Shown here one piece after another: positions 19,518-28,724 of a DNA stretch of 64,000 nucleotides. This DNA is from Nocardia arthritidis (GTDB lineage Bacteria > Actinomycetota > Actinomycetes > Mycobacteriales > Mycobacteriaceae), in assembly GCF_011801145.1 (NCBI RefSeq), contig NZ_CP046172.1:6696001-6760000 (forward strand). The letters are read 5' to 3'. The notes beneath the pieces are model-generated. The model ran no database searches. It was not told where the DNA came from and worked only from the letters and a program-made list of their open reading frames with translations. Numbering within the stretch: position 1 is the first letter of the stretch; each line of letters opens with the position of its first letter. A program made the position numbers and the translations under genes.

Positions 19518-20251
19518 CCTTTCCGGCGATAGCCAACGGCGGCACCGTCCAATTCACCAAGGGCAGATTCGCCACCAACGCGTTCTTTCCGCTCGGCAGG
19601 CACCGGCTGGCCATCGCGCTCGGCTTCGACCATCCGACCAGGGCCCGGCTGTTCGATGAGCACGGACTCGCACCGGACACACCGTGGACCGCGATCCCCG
19701 CGGCGACCAAGTACGCGCTCGCCCGGACGCTCGCCGAGAACACGCCGATCCACGGTGGGCTGCTGACACGGTCGCTGGAACTGATCGACGACTGGGACAA
19801 CCCGCGGATCTACCTGTGGCCGATGCGCGACAGCAACCCGCTGCCGCACCCGTACGTCGAGGACCGCAATCTCGTGCTGCTCGGCGACTCCTGCCACGCC
19901 TTCCTACCGACCATCGGGATGGGCGCCAGCCTGGCGATCGAGGATGCCGAGCGGCTCGGCTCACGACTCGGTGCGTACCTGCGCCGCGCCCACCCGACGC
20001 CCGGTCATCTCGCCGCCGCCGTCTTCGAGCCCTGGGCCAAGCAGCGCAGGCCGGTGTGGAACCACCTCATGGGCCGGGCGCGCGTCGCGGCGGCTCGCAA
20101 TTGGGTTGCGCAGCACGAGAACCCGCGATTCGAGGCGGTCCCCTACGTCCCGTTCAGCCCGTACATTCCGGCTCGGATCGGCTCGGCGGTCTTCGACGCG
20201 GCCGGAAAGTTGCGGCACCGATTGCGCCGGGTCCAGCCCCGACCGCGCTGA
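19450..20251 (+). pseudogene. 5'-truncated FAD-dependent monooxygenase
   Basis: An open frame from inside the TetR gene to 20251 encodes the C-terminal half of a flavoprotein monooxygenase: GRFATNAFFPLGRHRLAIAL, then VEDRNLVLLGDSCHAFLP and TIGMGASLAIEDAERLGSRL, the conserved GD..H..P..G.G FAD-ribityl motif. The N-terminal Rossmann GxGxxG part and any start are missing, because upstream sequence is the TetR gene in another frame. This is a remnant left by a deletion of about half the enzyme. It ends 3 bp from the convergent membrane-protein gene. Confidence 0.8.
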
Positions 20252-20254
20252 AGT

Positions 20255-20995
20255 TCACTCGCCGGAGAGTCGGCGGCGGTCCCGCTCCTCGGCCTGCGCC
20301 GCCGCGATTCTGCGCTGCTCCTCCGCCTCCAGCTGCAGCATCGTGCGGCTCCACACCACGCGGACCCAGTGGAAGGTCAGCACGATGACGGCGATGGCCC
20401 CCAGGATCAGACCGATACCCGGCCCGGCGCCGTGATAGTTGTTGATACCCGGCGTCTGCCGATGCCAAATGGACAGCACGCCGAATACGCTCGCGATCGA
20501 CGACCCCGCGACCGCGATCCAGGCCAGCACCCAGCGCCGGGTCATCAGCGCCAGCAGCGAGAAACCGATCGCGAAGATCGTGGTGAACCAGACGAAGACC
20601 TTCGACGGCAACCCGATGTGCTCGGCGTGCGACGCATCGGTATTGAGCAGCACATCGAAGCCGCGTGCGGCACCCGCGTGCGGCAACACCAGCGAGATCA
20701 GCAGCACGAACACCGCGCCCGCCACCACCATGGCGCGCGCGCCGGGATCGATCTCACCGGCGATGCGGCGCTCGACATCGTCGATCTCCTGGCGGAAGCT
20801 CTCGAAGTCGTTGCTGTGCTCGACCGAGTTCACGGAGCCCTCGTTTCGTTCGGCTGGTTCGTTATCAGCCACTGTGCCATCCGCGCTATCCGCCGCCGCA
20901 CCCGACCCACTACGACCAGTAGTAGCACCGGCCGTCGGATCGGGTTCCGGATCTGCCGCGCGATCGTCGGGTGTCGGATTCGTACCGTCGGTCAT
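20255..20995 (-). CDS. Rv2732c-like membrane protein
   Basis: 246 residues from ATG 20995, with AGGAGGTGAC upstream. A ~65-residue acidic, Ser/Thr/Pro-rich cytoplasmic segment is followed by about four membrane helices (MVVAGAVFVLLISLVLP; VFVWFTTIFAIGFSLLAL; VLAWIAVAGSSIASVFGVLS; IGLILGAIAVIVLTFHWVRV) and a charged C-terminal helix. It matches the position of Rv2732c between the DUF349 gene and miaB in Mycobacterium. Function unknown. Confidence 0.75.
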   Translation of the reverse strand: MTDGTNPTPDDRAADPEPDPTAGATTGRSGSGAAADSADGTVADNEPAERNEGSVNSVEHSNDFESFRQEIDDVERRIAGEIDPGARAMVVAGAVFVLLISLVLPHAGAARGFDVLLNTDASHAEHIGLPSKVFVWFTTIFAIGFSLLALMTRRWVLAWIAVAGSSIASVFGVLSIWHRQTPGINNYHGAGPGIGLILGAIAVIVLTFHWVRVVWSRTMLQLEAEEQRRIAAAQAEERDRRRLSGE

Positions 20996-21148
20996 CACGT
21001 CACCTCCTGTGTCGTGCGATTCCCGCACGGCGGCTCGACCATTTCCGCCTACCGGGCGGATCCCCGGCCAGCGTAGTCCGCTCGGTCACCGGTCCGATCG
21101 GCCGACCCGAAGTCCGTGGCGCACAACGGAACCCGGCCCGAACCATGA

Positions 21149-22717
21149 TCAGACGTCGCAACCCGTCGAGCAGCCCGCGGCGGCCGGTTCCGGAGCGGGC
21201 GCGCCGATGCGCGGCAGCCCGAGCCCGACGCCGATCGGCGCGGTCTTCGGCGTGACACCGGCCTCGTGCGCGTCACCGGCCCTGGTGCGCCGGTGCGTTT
21301 TGACGACCGAATCCGCGATCAGGTGATGCGGTGCGGCATCGGTGATGTCGACGGTGATCACATCGCCGGGCCGGATCGGCTCGGCGGTGCCGCCGGGCCG
21401 GAAGTGCACCAGCCTGCCGTCGCGCGCCCGGCCGCTCATCCGCGCGGTGGCCGCGTTCTTCTTGCCCGCGCCCTCGGCGACAAGCAGTTCCACCTCGCTG
21501 CCGATCAGCGCGCGATTGGCGTCGAGCGAGATCTCCTCCTGCAGCGCGATCAGCCGGTCGTACCGCTCCTGCACCACCTCTTTGGGCAGCTGGTCGGGCA
21601 TTTCGGCGGCGGGGGTGCCGGGCCGCTTGGAGTACTGGAAGGTGTACGCGCTGGTGAACCGCGCCTGCCGGACCACGTCCAGGGTCTCCTGGAAATCGGC
21701 CTCGGTCTCGCCCGGGAACCCGACGATGATGTCGGTGGTGATGGCCGCGTGCGGCATTGCGGCCCTTACCTTTTCGATAATGCCCAGATACCGCGACCTA
21801 CGGTACGAGCGGCGCATCGCCTTGAGCACCCGATCGGATCCGGACTGCAGCGGCATATGCAGCTGCGGGCAGATGTTCGGGGTCTGCGCCATCGCCTCGA
21901 TGACGTCGTCGGTGAATTCGGCCGGATGCGGCGAGGTGAACCGGACCCGCTCCAGCCCGTCGATATTCCCGCAGGCGCGCAACAGCTTCGCGAAGGCGCC
22001 GCGGTCGCGTTCCTCGGTGGGATCGGCGAAGGACACCCCGTAGGAGTTCACGTTCTGCCCGAGCAGCGTCACCTCGATGACGCCCTGGTCGACCAGCGCT
22101 TGCACCTCGGCGAGGATGTCACCCGGCCTGCGATCGACCTCCTTGCCGCGCAGCGACGGCACGATGCAGAAGGTGCAGGTGTTGTTGCAGCCCACCGAAA
22201 TCGACACCCAGCCCGCGTACGCGGACTCCCGCTTGGCGGGCAGCGTCGACGGGAACGCCTCCAGCGATTCCAGGATCTCCACCTGCGCCTCGGCATTGTG
22301 CCGCGCACGTTCCAGCAGCACCGGCAGCGAGCCGATGTTGTGCGTGCCGAACACCACATCCACCCACGGCGCCTTGCGCACCACGGTGTCGCGATCCTTC
22401 TGCGCCAGGCAACCGCCGACCGCGATCTGCATACCGGGGCGCCCGGCCTTCACCGGCGCGAGGTGGCCGAGGGTGCCGTACAACTTGTTGTCGGCGTTCT
22501 CGCGCACCGCACAGGTGTTGAAGACGACCAGGTCGGCCGTCGCGCCCGGCGCGGCCTTCACATAGCCCGCATCCTCGAGCAAGCCGGACAAGCGCTCGGA
22601 ATCGTGCACGTTCATCTGGCAACCGAAGGTGCGGACCTCGTAACTGCGTGTCCGCGCCACCGCGGTTCCGCTCGAATCCACCACCCGTACAGAGTACGGG
22701 GGTGCGTCCCGCGCCAT
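21149..22717 (-). CDS. miaB: tRNA-2-methylthio-N6-dimethylallyladenosine synthase
   Basis: 522 residues from ATG 22717; in-frame GTG codons ~20 residues downstream are alternatives and no start has a strong ribosome site. Marks are [18 protein letters not shown] (first Cys of the N-terminal methylthiotransferase domain), [20 protein letters not shown], the radical-[23 protein letters not shown], and a C-terminal TRAM domain. Two 4Fe-4S clusters are expected. The enzyme adds methylthio to dimethylallyl-A37 made by MiaA. The C-terminal ~40 residues form a Pro/Ala-rich tail ending in GCSTGCDV. Confidence 0.93.
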   Translation of the reverse strand: MARDAPPYSVRVVDSSGTAVARTRSYEVRTFGCQMNVHDSERLSGLLEDAGYVKAAPGATADLVVFNTCAVRENADNKLYGTLGHLAPVKAGRPGMQIAVGGCLAQKDRDTVVRKAPWVDVVFGTHNIGSLPVLLERARHNAEAQVEILESLEAFPSTLPAKRESAYAGWVSISVGCNNTCTFCIVPSLRGKEVDRRPGDILAEVQALVDQGVIEVTLLGQNVNSYGVSFADPTEERDRGAFAKLLRACGNIDGLERVRFTSPHPAEFTDDVIEAMAQTPNICPQLHMPLQSGSDRVLKAMRRSYRRSRYLGIIEKVRAAMPHAAITTDIIVGFPGETEADFQETLDVVRQARFTSAYTFQYSKRPGTPAAEMPDQLPKEVVQERYDRLIALQEEISLDANRALIGSEVELLVAEGAGKKNAATARMSGRARDGRLVHFRPGGTAEPIRPGDVITVDITDAAPHHLIADSVVKTHRRTRAGDAHEAGVTPKTAPIGVGLGLPRIGAPAPEPAAAGCSTGCDV

Positions 22718-22900
22718 TGCGCCGCATCGGCCGCCCGCGAGTGGGAAGATCGCGGCGTGCCGCCAAAACTTTGGGCTACGGGACGATCCGCGGATGTGAT
22801 CGATCGCTCCCGCGCACCGGCCGCGTCCCGCCGGGATCGCACATAAGCCCAGGTCCAACCCGCATATCAACTAGTACGGCAGGTTACGGGCATGTGACGT

Positions 22901-22997
22901 TCACCGCGTTCGGTGACGAATCAATGATGGATGTGATCGACTGTTGACGTCCTCTGTGACCCAGGTGTGTCGTCGAAACTCGGGCAAAACCGGTTTT
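22901..22997. promoter_or_regulatory. Palindromes in the gluA upstream region
   Basis: Between miaB and gluA are a TCACCG/CGGTGA inverted repeat (22901-22916, 4-base loop) and the 12-bp perfect palindrome AAAACCGGTTTT (22986-22997), 21 bp before the gluA start. These are candidate operator or promoter elements for the glutamate operon. No binding protein can be assigned from sequence. Confidence 0.45.
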
Positions 22998-23017
22998 ACC
23001 CCTTAAGGTCTTGGACC

Positions 23018-23824
23018 ATGACCGACGACGCCGCCGCGCCCGCCAAGACCGGGATCGCCACCACCGGGGACGCAAGCGCCGCCACGAGCGCGCCGATGAT
23101 TTCGATGCGCAATGTGGACAAACACTTCGGCGACCTGCATGTACTGCGTGACATCAACCTCGAGGTCCCCAAGGGACAGGTGGTGATCGTCCTCGGCCCA
23201 TCGGGTTCCGGGAAGTCGACGCTGTGCCGCACCATCAACCGACTCGAGCCGATCAATTCCGGTGAGATCACCATCGACGGCGTTCCGCTGCCGGAGGAGG
23301 GCCGGGCCCTCGCCGCGCTGCGCGCCGACGTCGGCATGGTGTTCCAGTCGTTCAACCTCTTCGCGCACAAGGCCATCGTCGAGAACGTCATGCTGGCGCC
23401 GATGAAGGTGCGCAAGACGAAGAAGGAGGACGCGCGCAAGCGGGCGATGGAACTGCTCGACCGCGTCGGCATCGCCAACCAGGCGGAAAAATATCCGGCC
23501 CAGCTGTCCGGTGGTCAGCAGCAGCGTGTCGCCATCGCCCGCGCGCTGGCGATGAACCCGAAGGTGATGCTGTTCGACGAGCCCACCTCGGCGCTGGACC
23601 CGGAGATGGTCAACGAGGTGCTCGAGGTCATGGTCTCCCTGGCCAAGGAGGGTATGACCATGCTCGTGGTCACCCACGAGATGGGCTTCGCGCGCCGCGC
23701 GGGCAACCGGGTGCTCTTCATGGCCGACGGCCAGATCGTCGAGGACACCCACCCGGAAACCTTCTTCACCGCCCCGAAATCCGATCGTGCCAAGGACTTC
23801 CTCGGCAAGATATTGAGCCACTGA
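23018..23824 (+). CDS. gluA: Glutamate ABC transporter ATP-binding protein
   Basis: 268 residues from ATG 23018 (an internal ATG at 23095, [17 protein letters not shown], would skip a ~25-residue Ala-rich leader). Walker A is [12 protein letters not shown] near residue 65; the Q-loop is MVFQSFNLF; the signature is [15 protein letters not shown] near 165; Walker B is [12 protein letters not shown]; the H-loop is VTHEMGFA. It powers glutamate import with the binding protein and two permeases encoded next. The gluABCD order beside recX/recA is also that of Corynebacterium. Confidence 0.92.
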   Translation: MTDDAAAPAKTGIATTGDASAATSAPMISMRNVDKHFGDLHVLRDINLEVPKGQVVIVLGPSGSGKSTLCRTINRLEPINSGEITIDGVPLPEEGRALAALRADVGMVFQSFNLFAHKAIVENVMLAPMKVRKTKKEDARKRAMELLDRVGIANQAEKYPAQLSGGQQQRVAIARALAMNPKVMLFDEPTSALDPEMVNEVLEVMVSLAKEGMTMLVVTHEMGFARRAGNRVLFMADGQIVEDTHPETFFTAPKSDRAKDFLGKILSH

Positions 23825-23886
23825 GCTCAGCTGTGTTACCGAGCTGTAGCTCGCCTTAATAATCCACGAGAGGGAGAGAAAACTCG

Positions 23887-24723
23887 ATGAGGATCAACCG
23901 TGCGCTTCGGCTGGGTATCGGGGTCACCGCCCTGGCTGTCGCAGCCGCCACCACCGCGGGCTGCGGCGGGAGCTCGAACAAATCCGCGCTCGACCACGCC
24001 AAGGACGGCAAACTCACCATCGGCATCAAGTTCGACCAGCCGGGCCTGGGCCTGCGCAACAAGGACGGCTCCTACAGCGGCTTCGACGTCGAGATCGCCA
24101 AACTGGTGGCGGGCAAGCTTGGTGTGAAGCCGGAGGGCATCACCTTCAAGGAGTCGCCGTCCCCGCAGCGCGAGACGCTCATCGAGAACGGCCAGGTCGA
24201 CTACATCGTGGCCACCTACTCGATCAGCGACAGCCGCAAGCAGAAGGTCGATTTCGCGGGCCCGTACTACGTCGCGGGTCAGTCGCTGCTGGTCCGCAAG
24301 GACAACACCTCGATCAACGGCCCGGAGGATCTGAAGGGCAAGAAGGTCTGCTCGGTGAAGGGCTCCACCCCGGCCCAGAACATCGAGAAGAACTTCCCCG
24401 ACACCCAGCTGCAGGCGCCGGACACGTACTCGCTGTGCCTCGAGGGCCTGAAGGCGGGTTCCTACGACGCGATCACCACCGATGACATCATCCTGGCCGG
24501 CTACGCCGCACAGAGCGCCGGTTCGTACAAGGTCGTCGGCAAGCCGTTCACCACGGAGAACTACGGCATCGGCCTGAAGAAGGGCGATAAGGAGTTCCGG
24601 AACAAGGTCAACGACGCCATCGAGGCGATCATCGCGGACGGTTCGTGGAAGAAGGCGTTCGACGACACCGTCGGCGTCTCCGGTTACCAGGCGCCGACCC
24701 CGCCGAAGGTCGACCGCTACTGA
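23887..24723 (+). CDS. gluB: Glutamate-binding lipoprotein
   Basis: 278 residues. A lipoprotein signal peptide (LRLGIGVTALAVAAATTAGC) places the lipidated Cys at residue 26. The mature domain is a family-3 periplasmic-type binding protein: LTIGIKFDQPGLGLRNKDGS, GFDVEIAKLVAGKLGV, YIVATYSISDSRKQKVDFAG and the C-terminal DGSWKKAFDDT. It captures glutamate (or a similar amino acid) outside the membrane. GAGAGGGAGAG lies upstream of the ATG. Confidence 0.92.
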   Translation: MRINRALRLGIGVTALAVAAATTAGCGGSSNKSALDHAKDGKLTIGIKFDQPGLGLRNKDGSYSGFDVEIAKLVAGKLGVKPEGITFKESPSPQRETLIENGQVDYIVATYSISDSRKQKVDFAGPYYVAGQSLLVRKDNTSINGPEDLKGKKVCSVKGSTPAQNIEKNFPDTQLQAPDTYSLCLEGLKAGSYDAITTDDIILAGYAAQSAGSYKVVGKPFTTENYGIGLKKGDKEFRNKVNDAIEAIIADGSWKKAFDDTVGVSGYQAPTPPKVDRY

Positions 24724-24754
24724 TCGACGGCATACCGCCGCGGCGGTTCGCCGA

Positions 24755-24790
24755 GCGGGTGATCCGGGTCTGCCGGGTCGGATCACCCGC
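24755..24790 (+). terminator. Hairpin between gluB and gluC
   Basis: A perfect 12-bp inverted repeat GCGGGTGATCCG / CGGATCACCCGC (24755-24766 and 24779-24790) with a 12-base loop lies 31 bp after gluB. There is no T-run. Hairpins in this position often protect the binding-protein mRNA or partly terminate, giving more binding protein than permease. Confidence 0.65.
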
Positions 24791-24847
24791 CACAGCCTTC
24801 ATTGCTTTCCCGGCAGCTCGACTCGCGATCGGAGGGACGCGTCCGCC

Positions 24848-25519
24848 GTGTTCGACCTGATCTCCAGGTACCACAAGCAAATCCTGGATGCCTTCTGGGT
24901 GACCATTCAACTGACCGTGCTATCCGCGGTCGGTGCGCTGATACTCGGCACCATTGTCGCCGCGCTGCGTGTGTCGCCCGTACCTGTTGCCCGCTGGCTG
25001 GGCACGGCCTACGTGACCATCTTCCGCAACACCCCGCTGACGCTGATCATCGTGTTCATGTCGCTGGGTCTCTACGCGACGATGGGCTGGAAGCTCGGCG
25101 GAGATTCGTTGGCCACCAACAACTTCCGTTACGCCGTCGTCGGCTTCAGCATCTACACGGGCGCATTCGTCTGTGAGTCGCTGCGCGCGGGCATCAACAC
25201 GGTGCCGATGGGCCAGTCCGAGGCGGGTCGCTCGCTCGGGCTCTCGTTCTCGCAGAACCTCCGGCTCATCGTGCTGCCCCAGGCATTTCGCGCGGTCATC
25301 GCACCGCTGGGCAGCGTGTTGATCGCACTTACCAAGAACACCACCATCGCCTCCGCCATCGGCGTCGCCGAGGCCGCCTTCCTGATGGCGAAGATGAACG
25401 AGAACGAGGCGGCGCTGCTGGCCATCGGCGCCATCTTCGCGCTCGGCTTCATCATCCTGACCCTGCCGACCGGAATCCTGTTCGGCTGGCTCGCCAAACG
25501 ATTCGAGGTGGCGCGATGA
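24848..25519 (+). CDS. gluC: Glutamate ABC transporter permease
   Basis: 223 residues from GTG 24848, with GGAGGG 11 bases upstream. Several membrane helices are visible (FWVTIQLTVLSAVGALILGT near residue 17, a final FALGFIILTLPTGILFGWL). The coupling EAA loop for the ATPase is SEAGRSLGLSFSQNLRLIVL near residue 125. This is one of two permease subunits of the HisM type. Its stop overlaps the gluD start. Confidence 0.9.
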   Translation: MFDLISRYHKQILDAFWVTIQLTVLSAVGALILGTIVAALRVSPVPVARWLGTAYVTIFRNTPLTLIIVFMSLGLYATMGWKLGGDSLATNNFRYAVVGFSIYTGAFVCESLRAGINTVPMGQSEAGRSLGLSFSQNLRLIVLPQAFRAVIAPLGSVLIALTKNTTIASAIGVAEAAFLMAKMNENEAALLAIGAIFALGFIILTLPTGILFGWLAKRFEVAR

Positions 25520-26418
25520 GCGGCGGCGCATCAGTTCTGTTCGATGCGCCGGGTCCCCGCGCGCGCGTCCGCAACCAGATCTACTCCGTGCTCGTCGTGG
25601 TCGTCCTCCTCGGCGTCGGCTGGGTGTTCTACCGCGGCTTCGCGGCGAAGGGCCAGTTCGACGCGGATAAGTGGAAGCCGTTCCTCGAGGCCGACATCTG
25701 GACCACATACCTGCTGCCCGGCCTGAAGGGCACGATCGTCGCCGCGCTGCTGGCCATCGTGTTCGCGCTGGTGCTCGGCATGATCTTCGGTGTGCTGCGG
25801 TTGTCCGACCATCGGGCGGTGCGCTGGATCGCGGGCGCGATCGTCGAAGTGGCACGGGCGATTCCGGTGCTGATCCTGATGATCTTCCTGTTCGCCTCCT
25901 TCTCGAAGAACGCCACCTTCCAGCCGGAGGATCTGGCGCTCGCCGCGGTCGTCATCGCGCTGACCATCTACAACGGGTCGGTCATGGCCGAGATCGTGCG
26001 AGCGGGCATCCGGTCGCTGCCGAAGGGCCAGACCGAGGCGGCGGTCGCGCTCGGCCTGCGCAAGGGCCAGCTGATGCGACTCATCCTGCTGCCGCAGGCC
26101 ATTACCTCGATGCTGCCCGCGCTGGTCTCGCAAATGGTTGTCGCGCTGAAGGATTCGGCCCTCGGTTACCAGATCACCTACACCGAGGTCGTCCGCTCCG
26201 GCCAGCAACTCGGTGCGGCCCAGCAGAATACGATTCCGTCGCTGATCGTCATCGCTATCATCATGATCACGTTGAACAGCGCGCTGACCCTGGTGGCGAC
26301 CAAACTGGAGAAGTGGTTGCGGGCCCGTCGCAGAACCCGCGGCGGCACGGTCATCGCGGCCGACTCCGTCCTCACCGACGCCGCCCCCGGCGTCGACCTC
26401 GCAGGGGCGAAGGCCTAG
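25516..26418 (+). CDS. gluD: Glutamate ABC transporter permease
   Basis: 300 residues; the ATG overlaps the gluC stop by 4 bases. It has an extra N-terminal membrane helix (IYSVLVVVVLLGVGWVFYRG) before the conserved permease domain. The domain includes LLPGLKGTIVAALLAIVFAL, IPVLILMIFLFASF, the EAA loop TEAAVALGLRKGQLMRLILL and a last helix at LIVIAIIMITLNSALTLV. The tail is basic. It pairs with GluC in the membrane. A strong terminator follows. Confidence 0.9.
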   Translation: MSGGASVLFDAPGPRARVRNQIYSVLVVVVLLGVGWVFYRGFAAKGQFDADKWKPFLEADIWTTYLLPGLKGTIVAALLAIVFALVLGMIFGVLRLSDHRAVRWIAGAIVEVARAIPVLILMIFLFASFSKNATFQPEDLALAAVVIALTIYNGSVMAEIVRAGIRSLPKGQTEAAVALGLRKGQLMRLILLPQAITSMLPALVSQMVVALKDSALGYQITYTEVVRSGQQLGAAQQNTIPSLIVIAIIMITLNSALTLVATKLEKWLRARRRTRGGTVIAADSVLTDAAPGVDLAGAKA

Positions 26419-26422
26419 CCGC

Positions 26423-26526
26423 CGACCCCGGTTCGAACGGCCCGGTTCCGTACCAGCTACGGAACCGGTTGCGTGACCTACGGATTCGCAGATATCCGGT
26501 GCACGCCGTCGTTCGAACCGGGGTCG
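26423..26526 (+). terminator. Terminator hairpin nested in a larger inverted repeat after gluD
   Basis: The inner hairpin is CCGGTTCCGTA / TACGGAACCGG (26442-26452 and 26458-26468) with a 5-base loop, 23 bp after the gluD stop. It is enclosed by a second perfect 17-bp inverted repeat, CGACCCCGGTTCGAACG at 26423-26439 and its complement at 26510-26526. The inner hairpin probably ends the glu operon; the reason for the outer repeat is unclear. Confidence 0.7.
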
Positions 26527-26646
26527 TCGCGTATCTCTGTATGTCCGGAGAGCGACCCGATCGGCACAAGGCCCGTCTCTGTTCCGGAGTGTCCAGCGCG
26601 CCGACGGCGTAGCTCGAATGCGCTGGAGAGCCGCATCACCTTCGAT

Positions 26647-26950
26647 TCACCAGACCCGTTCGACGGCCGCGCTTCCGACCCATACCGAGATGTCCAGGTC
26701 GTCCTCGGCGGGCGGTTGGGATATGTTGGCGTCGGCGAACATTCGCACCGATTGGACTCGGGGGTCGGCGGTCAGGTCGCGCATCGCGTGCGCCACCTTC
26801 GGTTCCTTGTCCTGTAGCGCCGCCTCGTACGCCGCGAGCACGCGGCGCAGTTGGGGACGCTGACCGCAAGCAACCGGTTCTCGGCGTCGACCTCCACGGC
26901 GACGCCGTCCACGTCCGGTTTGCCGGGGTAACCCCGAATACATTGGGAGC
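26647..26950 (-). pseudogene. Frameshifted small gene remnant
   Basis: On the minus strand one frame reads KPDVDGVAVEVDAENRLLAV and then breaks. After a shift near a CCCC tract (~26858) the next frame continues RRVLAAYEAALQDKEPKVAH, AMRDLTADPRVQSVRMFADA, and ends AAVERVW at 26647. Together these look like one ~95-residue protein, with a pattern faintly like small YbaB-type actinobacterial proteins. No start with a ribosome site is visible for the joined product. I consider it a decayed gene; a sequencing error in the C-run is possible. Confidence 0.45.
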
Positions 26951-26967
26951 GACATCGAGACGGTGAT

Positions 26968-27765
26968 ATGAAATGGGATCCGATGCGCGGTGAGCGGTTG
27001 AACAACGGTCTGTCGGTGATCGCCGTAGGCGCGGGACCGCCGCTGGTAGTCCTGCCGGGCCTGGGGCAAGGCGCCGACCTATCGGTGCGTGTGCCGCGGA
27101 TGGCGGCCTGGTCCAACGCCGCGCTCGCCACCGGGCTCGGGCGCACCGTTCACCTGATCCACCGTCCGACGCACCCGCCCGCAGGCATGACCATCGCCGA
27201 TCTCGCCGGTTGGCACGCGACCGCGTTGGGCGATCGGTTCGGGCAGCCGGTGGACATCATGGCCGTCTCGGGCGGCGGCGCCACCGCTCTCCAATTGGCG
27301 CTTGATCATCCGCGTACCGTGCGGCGCATCGCGCTCTGCGTCACCGCGAGCCGCATCGATGAGCGCGGCCTGCGCGAACTGTCGCGGATGCTGGAACCGG
27401 ATCGCCCCGGCCGGTCCAGCGCCTGGATCGGCAGCCGCCTCATCGCGCATGGTCCGCTGCGACTGCTGCTGTTCGCCGCGTTCGCAATGCTTCCGGGGCG
27501 ACCGCGGGTGCCCGGCGAAGCGGCGCTGGTCGCCGCGGTGCGGTCCTGGGACGTCACCGGGCGGCTCGGCGAGATCACCGCACCAACGCTCGTCGCCGGC
27601 GGCGGCCGTGATCGTTTGATTCCGCCGAATCTTTTGCGTGCCACCGCATCCGGTATCCCCGGCGCCCGACTGGTCCTACTTCCGGGCCGCGGACATGCCA
27701 GCGCACTGTTCGACCCGCGGCTGAAGCGGGCGATCGCGAGCTCCCTCGCCGAACCGGCCGGATGA
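26968..27765 (+). CDS. Alpha/beta hydrolase
   Basis: 265 residues. Family pattern: PPLVVLPGLGQGADLSVRVP, HLIHRPTHPPAGMTIADLA, the nucleophile Ser in VDIMAVSGGGATALQLAL near residue 96, a second strand ITAPTLVAGGGRDRLIPP with the catalytic-acid loop, and LLPGRGHASAL with the catalytic His near residue 245. It begins just after the glu terminator region, so it has its own promoter, and is followed by a strong hairpin. Substrate unknown. Confidence 0.8.
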   Translation: MKWDPMRGERLNNGLSVIAVGAGPPLVVLPGLGQGADLSVRVPRMAAWSNAALATGLGRTVHLIHRPTHPPAGMTIADLAGWHATALGDRFGQPVDIMAVSGGGATALQLALDHPRTVRRIALCVTASRIDERGLRELSRMLEPDRPGRSSAWIGSRLIAHGPLRLLLFAAFAMLPGRPRVPGEAALVAAVRSWDVTGRLGEITAPTLVAGGGRDRLIPPNLLRATASGIPGARLVLLPGRGHASALFDPRLKRAIASSLAEPAG

Positions 27766-27823
27766 GGACAATCTGGCCTTCCCGCATCAGATCGGCCGGG
27801 CGCCACAGTCTTCCGAACCGGCT

Positions 27824-27865
27824 CGCGGACGGCCGACGATCCGACCGGATCGTCGGCCGTCCGCG
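27824..27865 (+). terminator. Strong GC-rich hairpin after the hydrolase gene
   Basis: A perfect 17-bp inverted repeat (27824-27840 and 27849-27865; arm CGCGGACGGCCGACGAT) with an 8-base loop lies 59 bp after the hydrolase stop. It lacks a T-run but is the expected form of a terminator in high-GC actinobacteria. Confidence 0.7.
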
Positions 27866-27879
27866 CGACCGAGCACGGA

Positions 27880-28599
27880 GTGCGTCGACGACACGGCCGT
27901 GACATGCCGGAGAACCTGTGCGGCGACCGAGTTCGCTGTGGATACTTGATGGTTCAGCGAGCGGTGGGAGGGTCGGTGGCCACGAGTCGGCCTGGTCGAT
28001 GGCCTTGGTGGCGACGCCGGACACCCGACACATCCGTGCGCGGCGAATCCGACCGTACGGCGGCTCGGACGCCGCAGGTCCGCGGCGATATCGGCATGCG
28101 CCGCTCGTCCGCGCTCGTCGACGAACCGGTCGGGACGACCGTCGAGTTCCACAGCACCTTCGAGGTGCGCTGCGAGCCCTTCGGCAAGGGTGTCTCGATT
28201 CCGGTGAGCGGTAGCCACGCCATCAGGGTGCTGCTGGAGACATTGAGCGAACAAGCCGTCGTACTGCGGCGCGGGCGCGCTGTCGTACTCACGCGCCGTG
28301 ATGCGCGGCCACCATTGGCGACCGCCAGCATCCTGTCGATGTTGCCGATGCGCCCGTTCATCGTCGACCTGGATCCGGCAGTTCCCCGGATCACCGCGCG
28401 GGATATCGATTTCCCCCTCGAGATCCGGCCGGACGATCCGGAAATCCTCGTATTCGAGCCGCACGCCACCGAATACGAGACCGACTGGCGCCTCGAACTG
28501 GATTGGACCTGCACCGGCCGCCGCGGCACCATCCGCATCCCCCACCGCGGCGCCTTCTGCCTGTATCCCCGCCGCCTCGATCTGCTGCAGGCGAAATAG
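27880..28599 (+). CDS. Hypothetical protein
   Basis: 239 residues if the first ATG is used. The first ~75 residues are Arg/Trp-rich and look non-coding, so a later start is likely, such as ATG 28096 (MRRSSALVDEPVGTTVEFHS). The rest is a plausible mostly beta protein: SGSHAIRVLLETLSEQAVVL, VPRITARDIDFPLEIRPDDP, and YETDWRLELDWTCTGRRGTI. I do not recognise the family. The plus-strand frame was preferred over a long minus-strand frame across the same DNA because of this composition. Confidence 0.5.
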   Translation: MRRRHGRDMPENLCGDRVRCGYLMVQRAVGGSVATSRPGRWPWWRRRTPDTSVRGESDRTAARTPQVRGDIGMRRSSALVDEPVGTTVEFHSTFEVRCEPFGKGVSIPVSGSHAIRVLLETLSEQAVVLRRGRAVVLTRRDARPPLATASILSMLPMRPFIVDLDPAVPRITARDIDFPLEIRPDDPEILVFEPHATEYETDWRLELDWTCTGRRGTIRIPHRGAFCLYPRRLDLLQAK

Positions 28600-28724
28600 C
28601 CGCAACATGACCACTGAATGCCAGGAAATCCGGCCTGCCCCAGGTCGTCGGTAGTACTACCCATAACGGTGGCTGGGGTGCCAGCGGGCTGCTCATCGCA
28701 GGTCGTGTTCCATAACTTGGTGCC

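Noticed and set aside
21266..22846. 526-codon plus-strand frame over miaB
   Set aside because: His/Arg-rich shadow of the radical-SAM gene on the other strand.
26423..26526. tRNA gene suggested by GGTTCGAA, a T-loop-like string
   Set aside because: No acceptor stem, anticodon arm or cloverleaf can be formed; it is an inverted repeat.
27787..28614. 275-codon minus-strand frame opposite the hypothetical gene at 27880
   Set aside because: Its composition is Gly/Arg-rich with no fold pattern, and it begins inside a terminator hairpin on its far side; the plus frame looks more protein-like.
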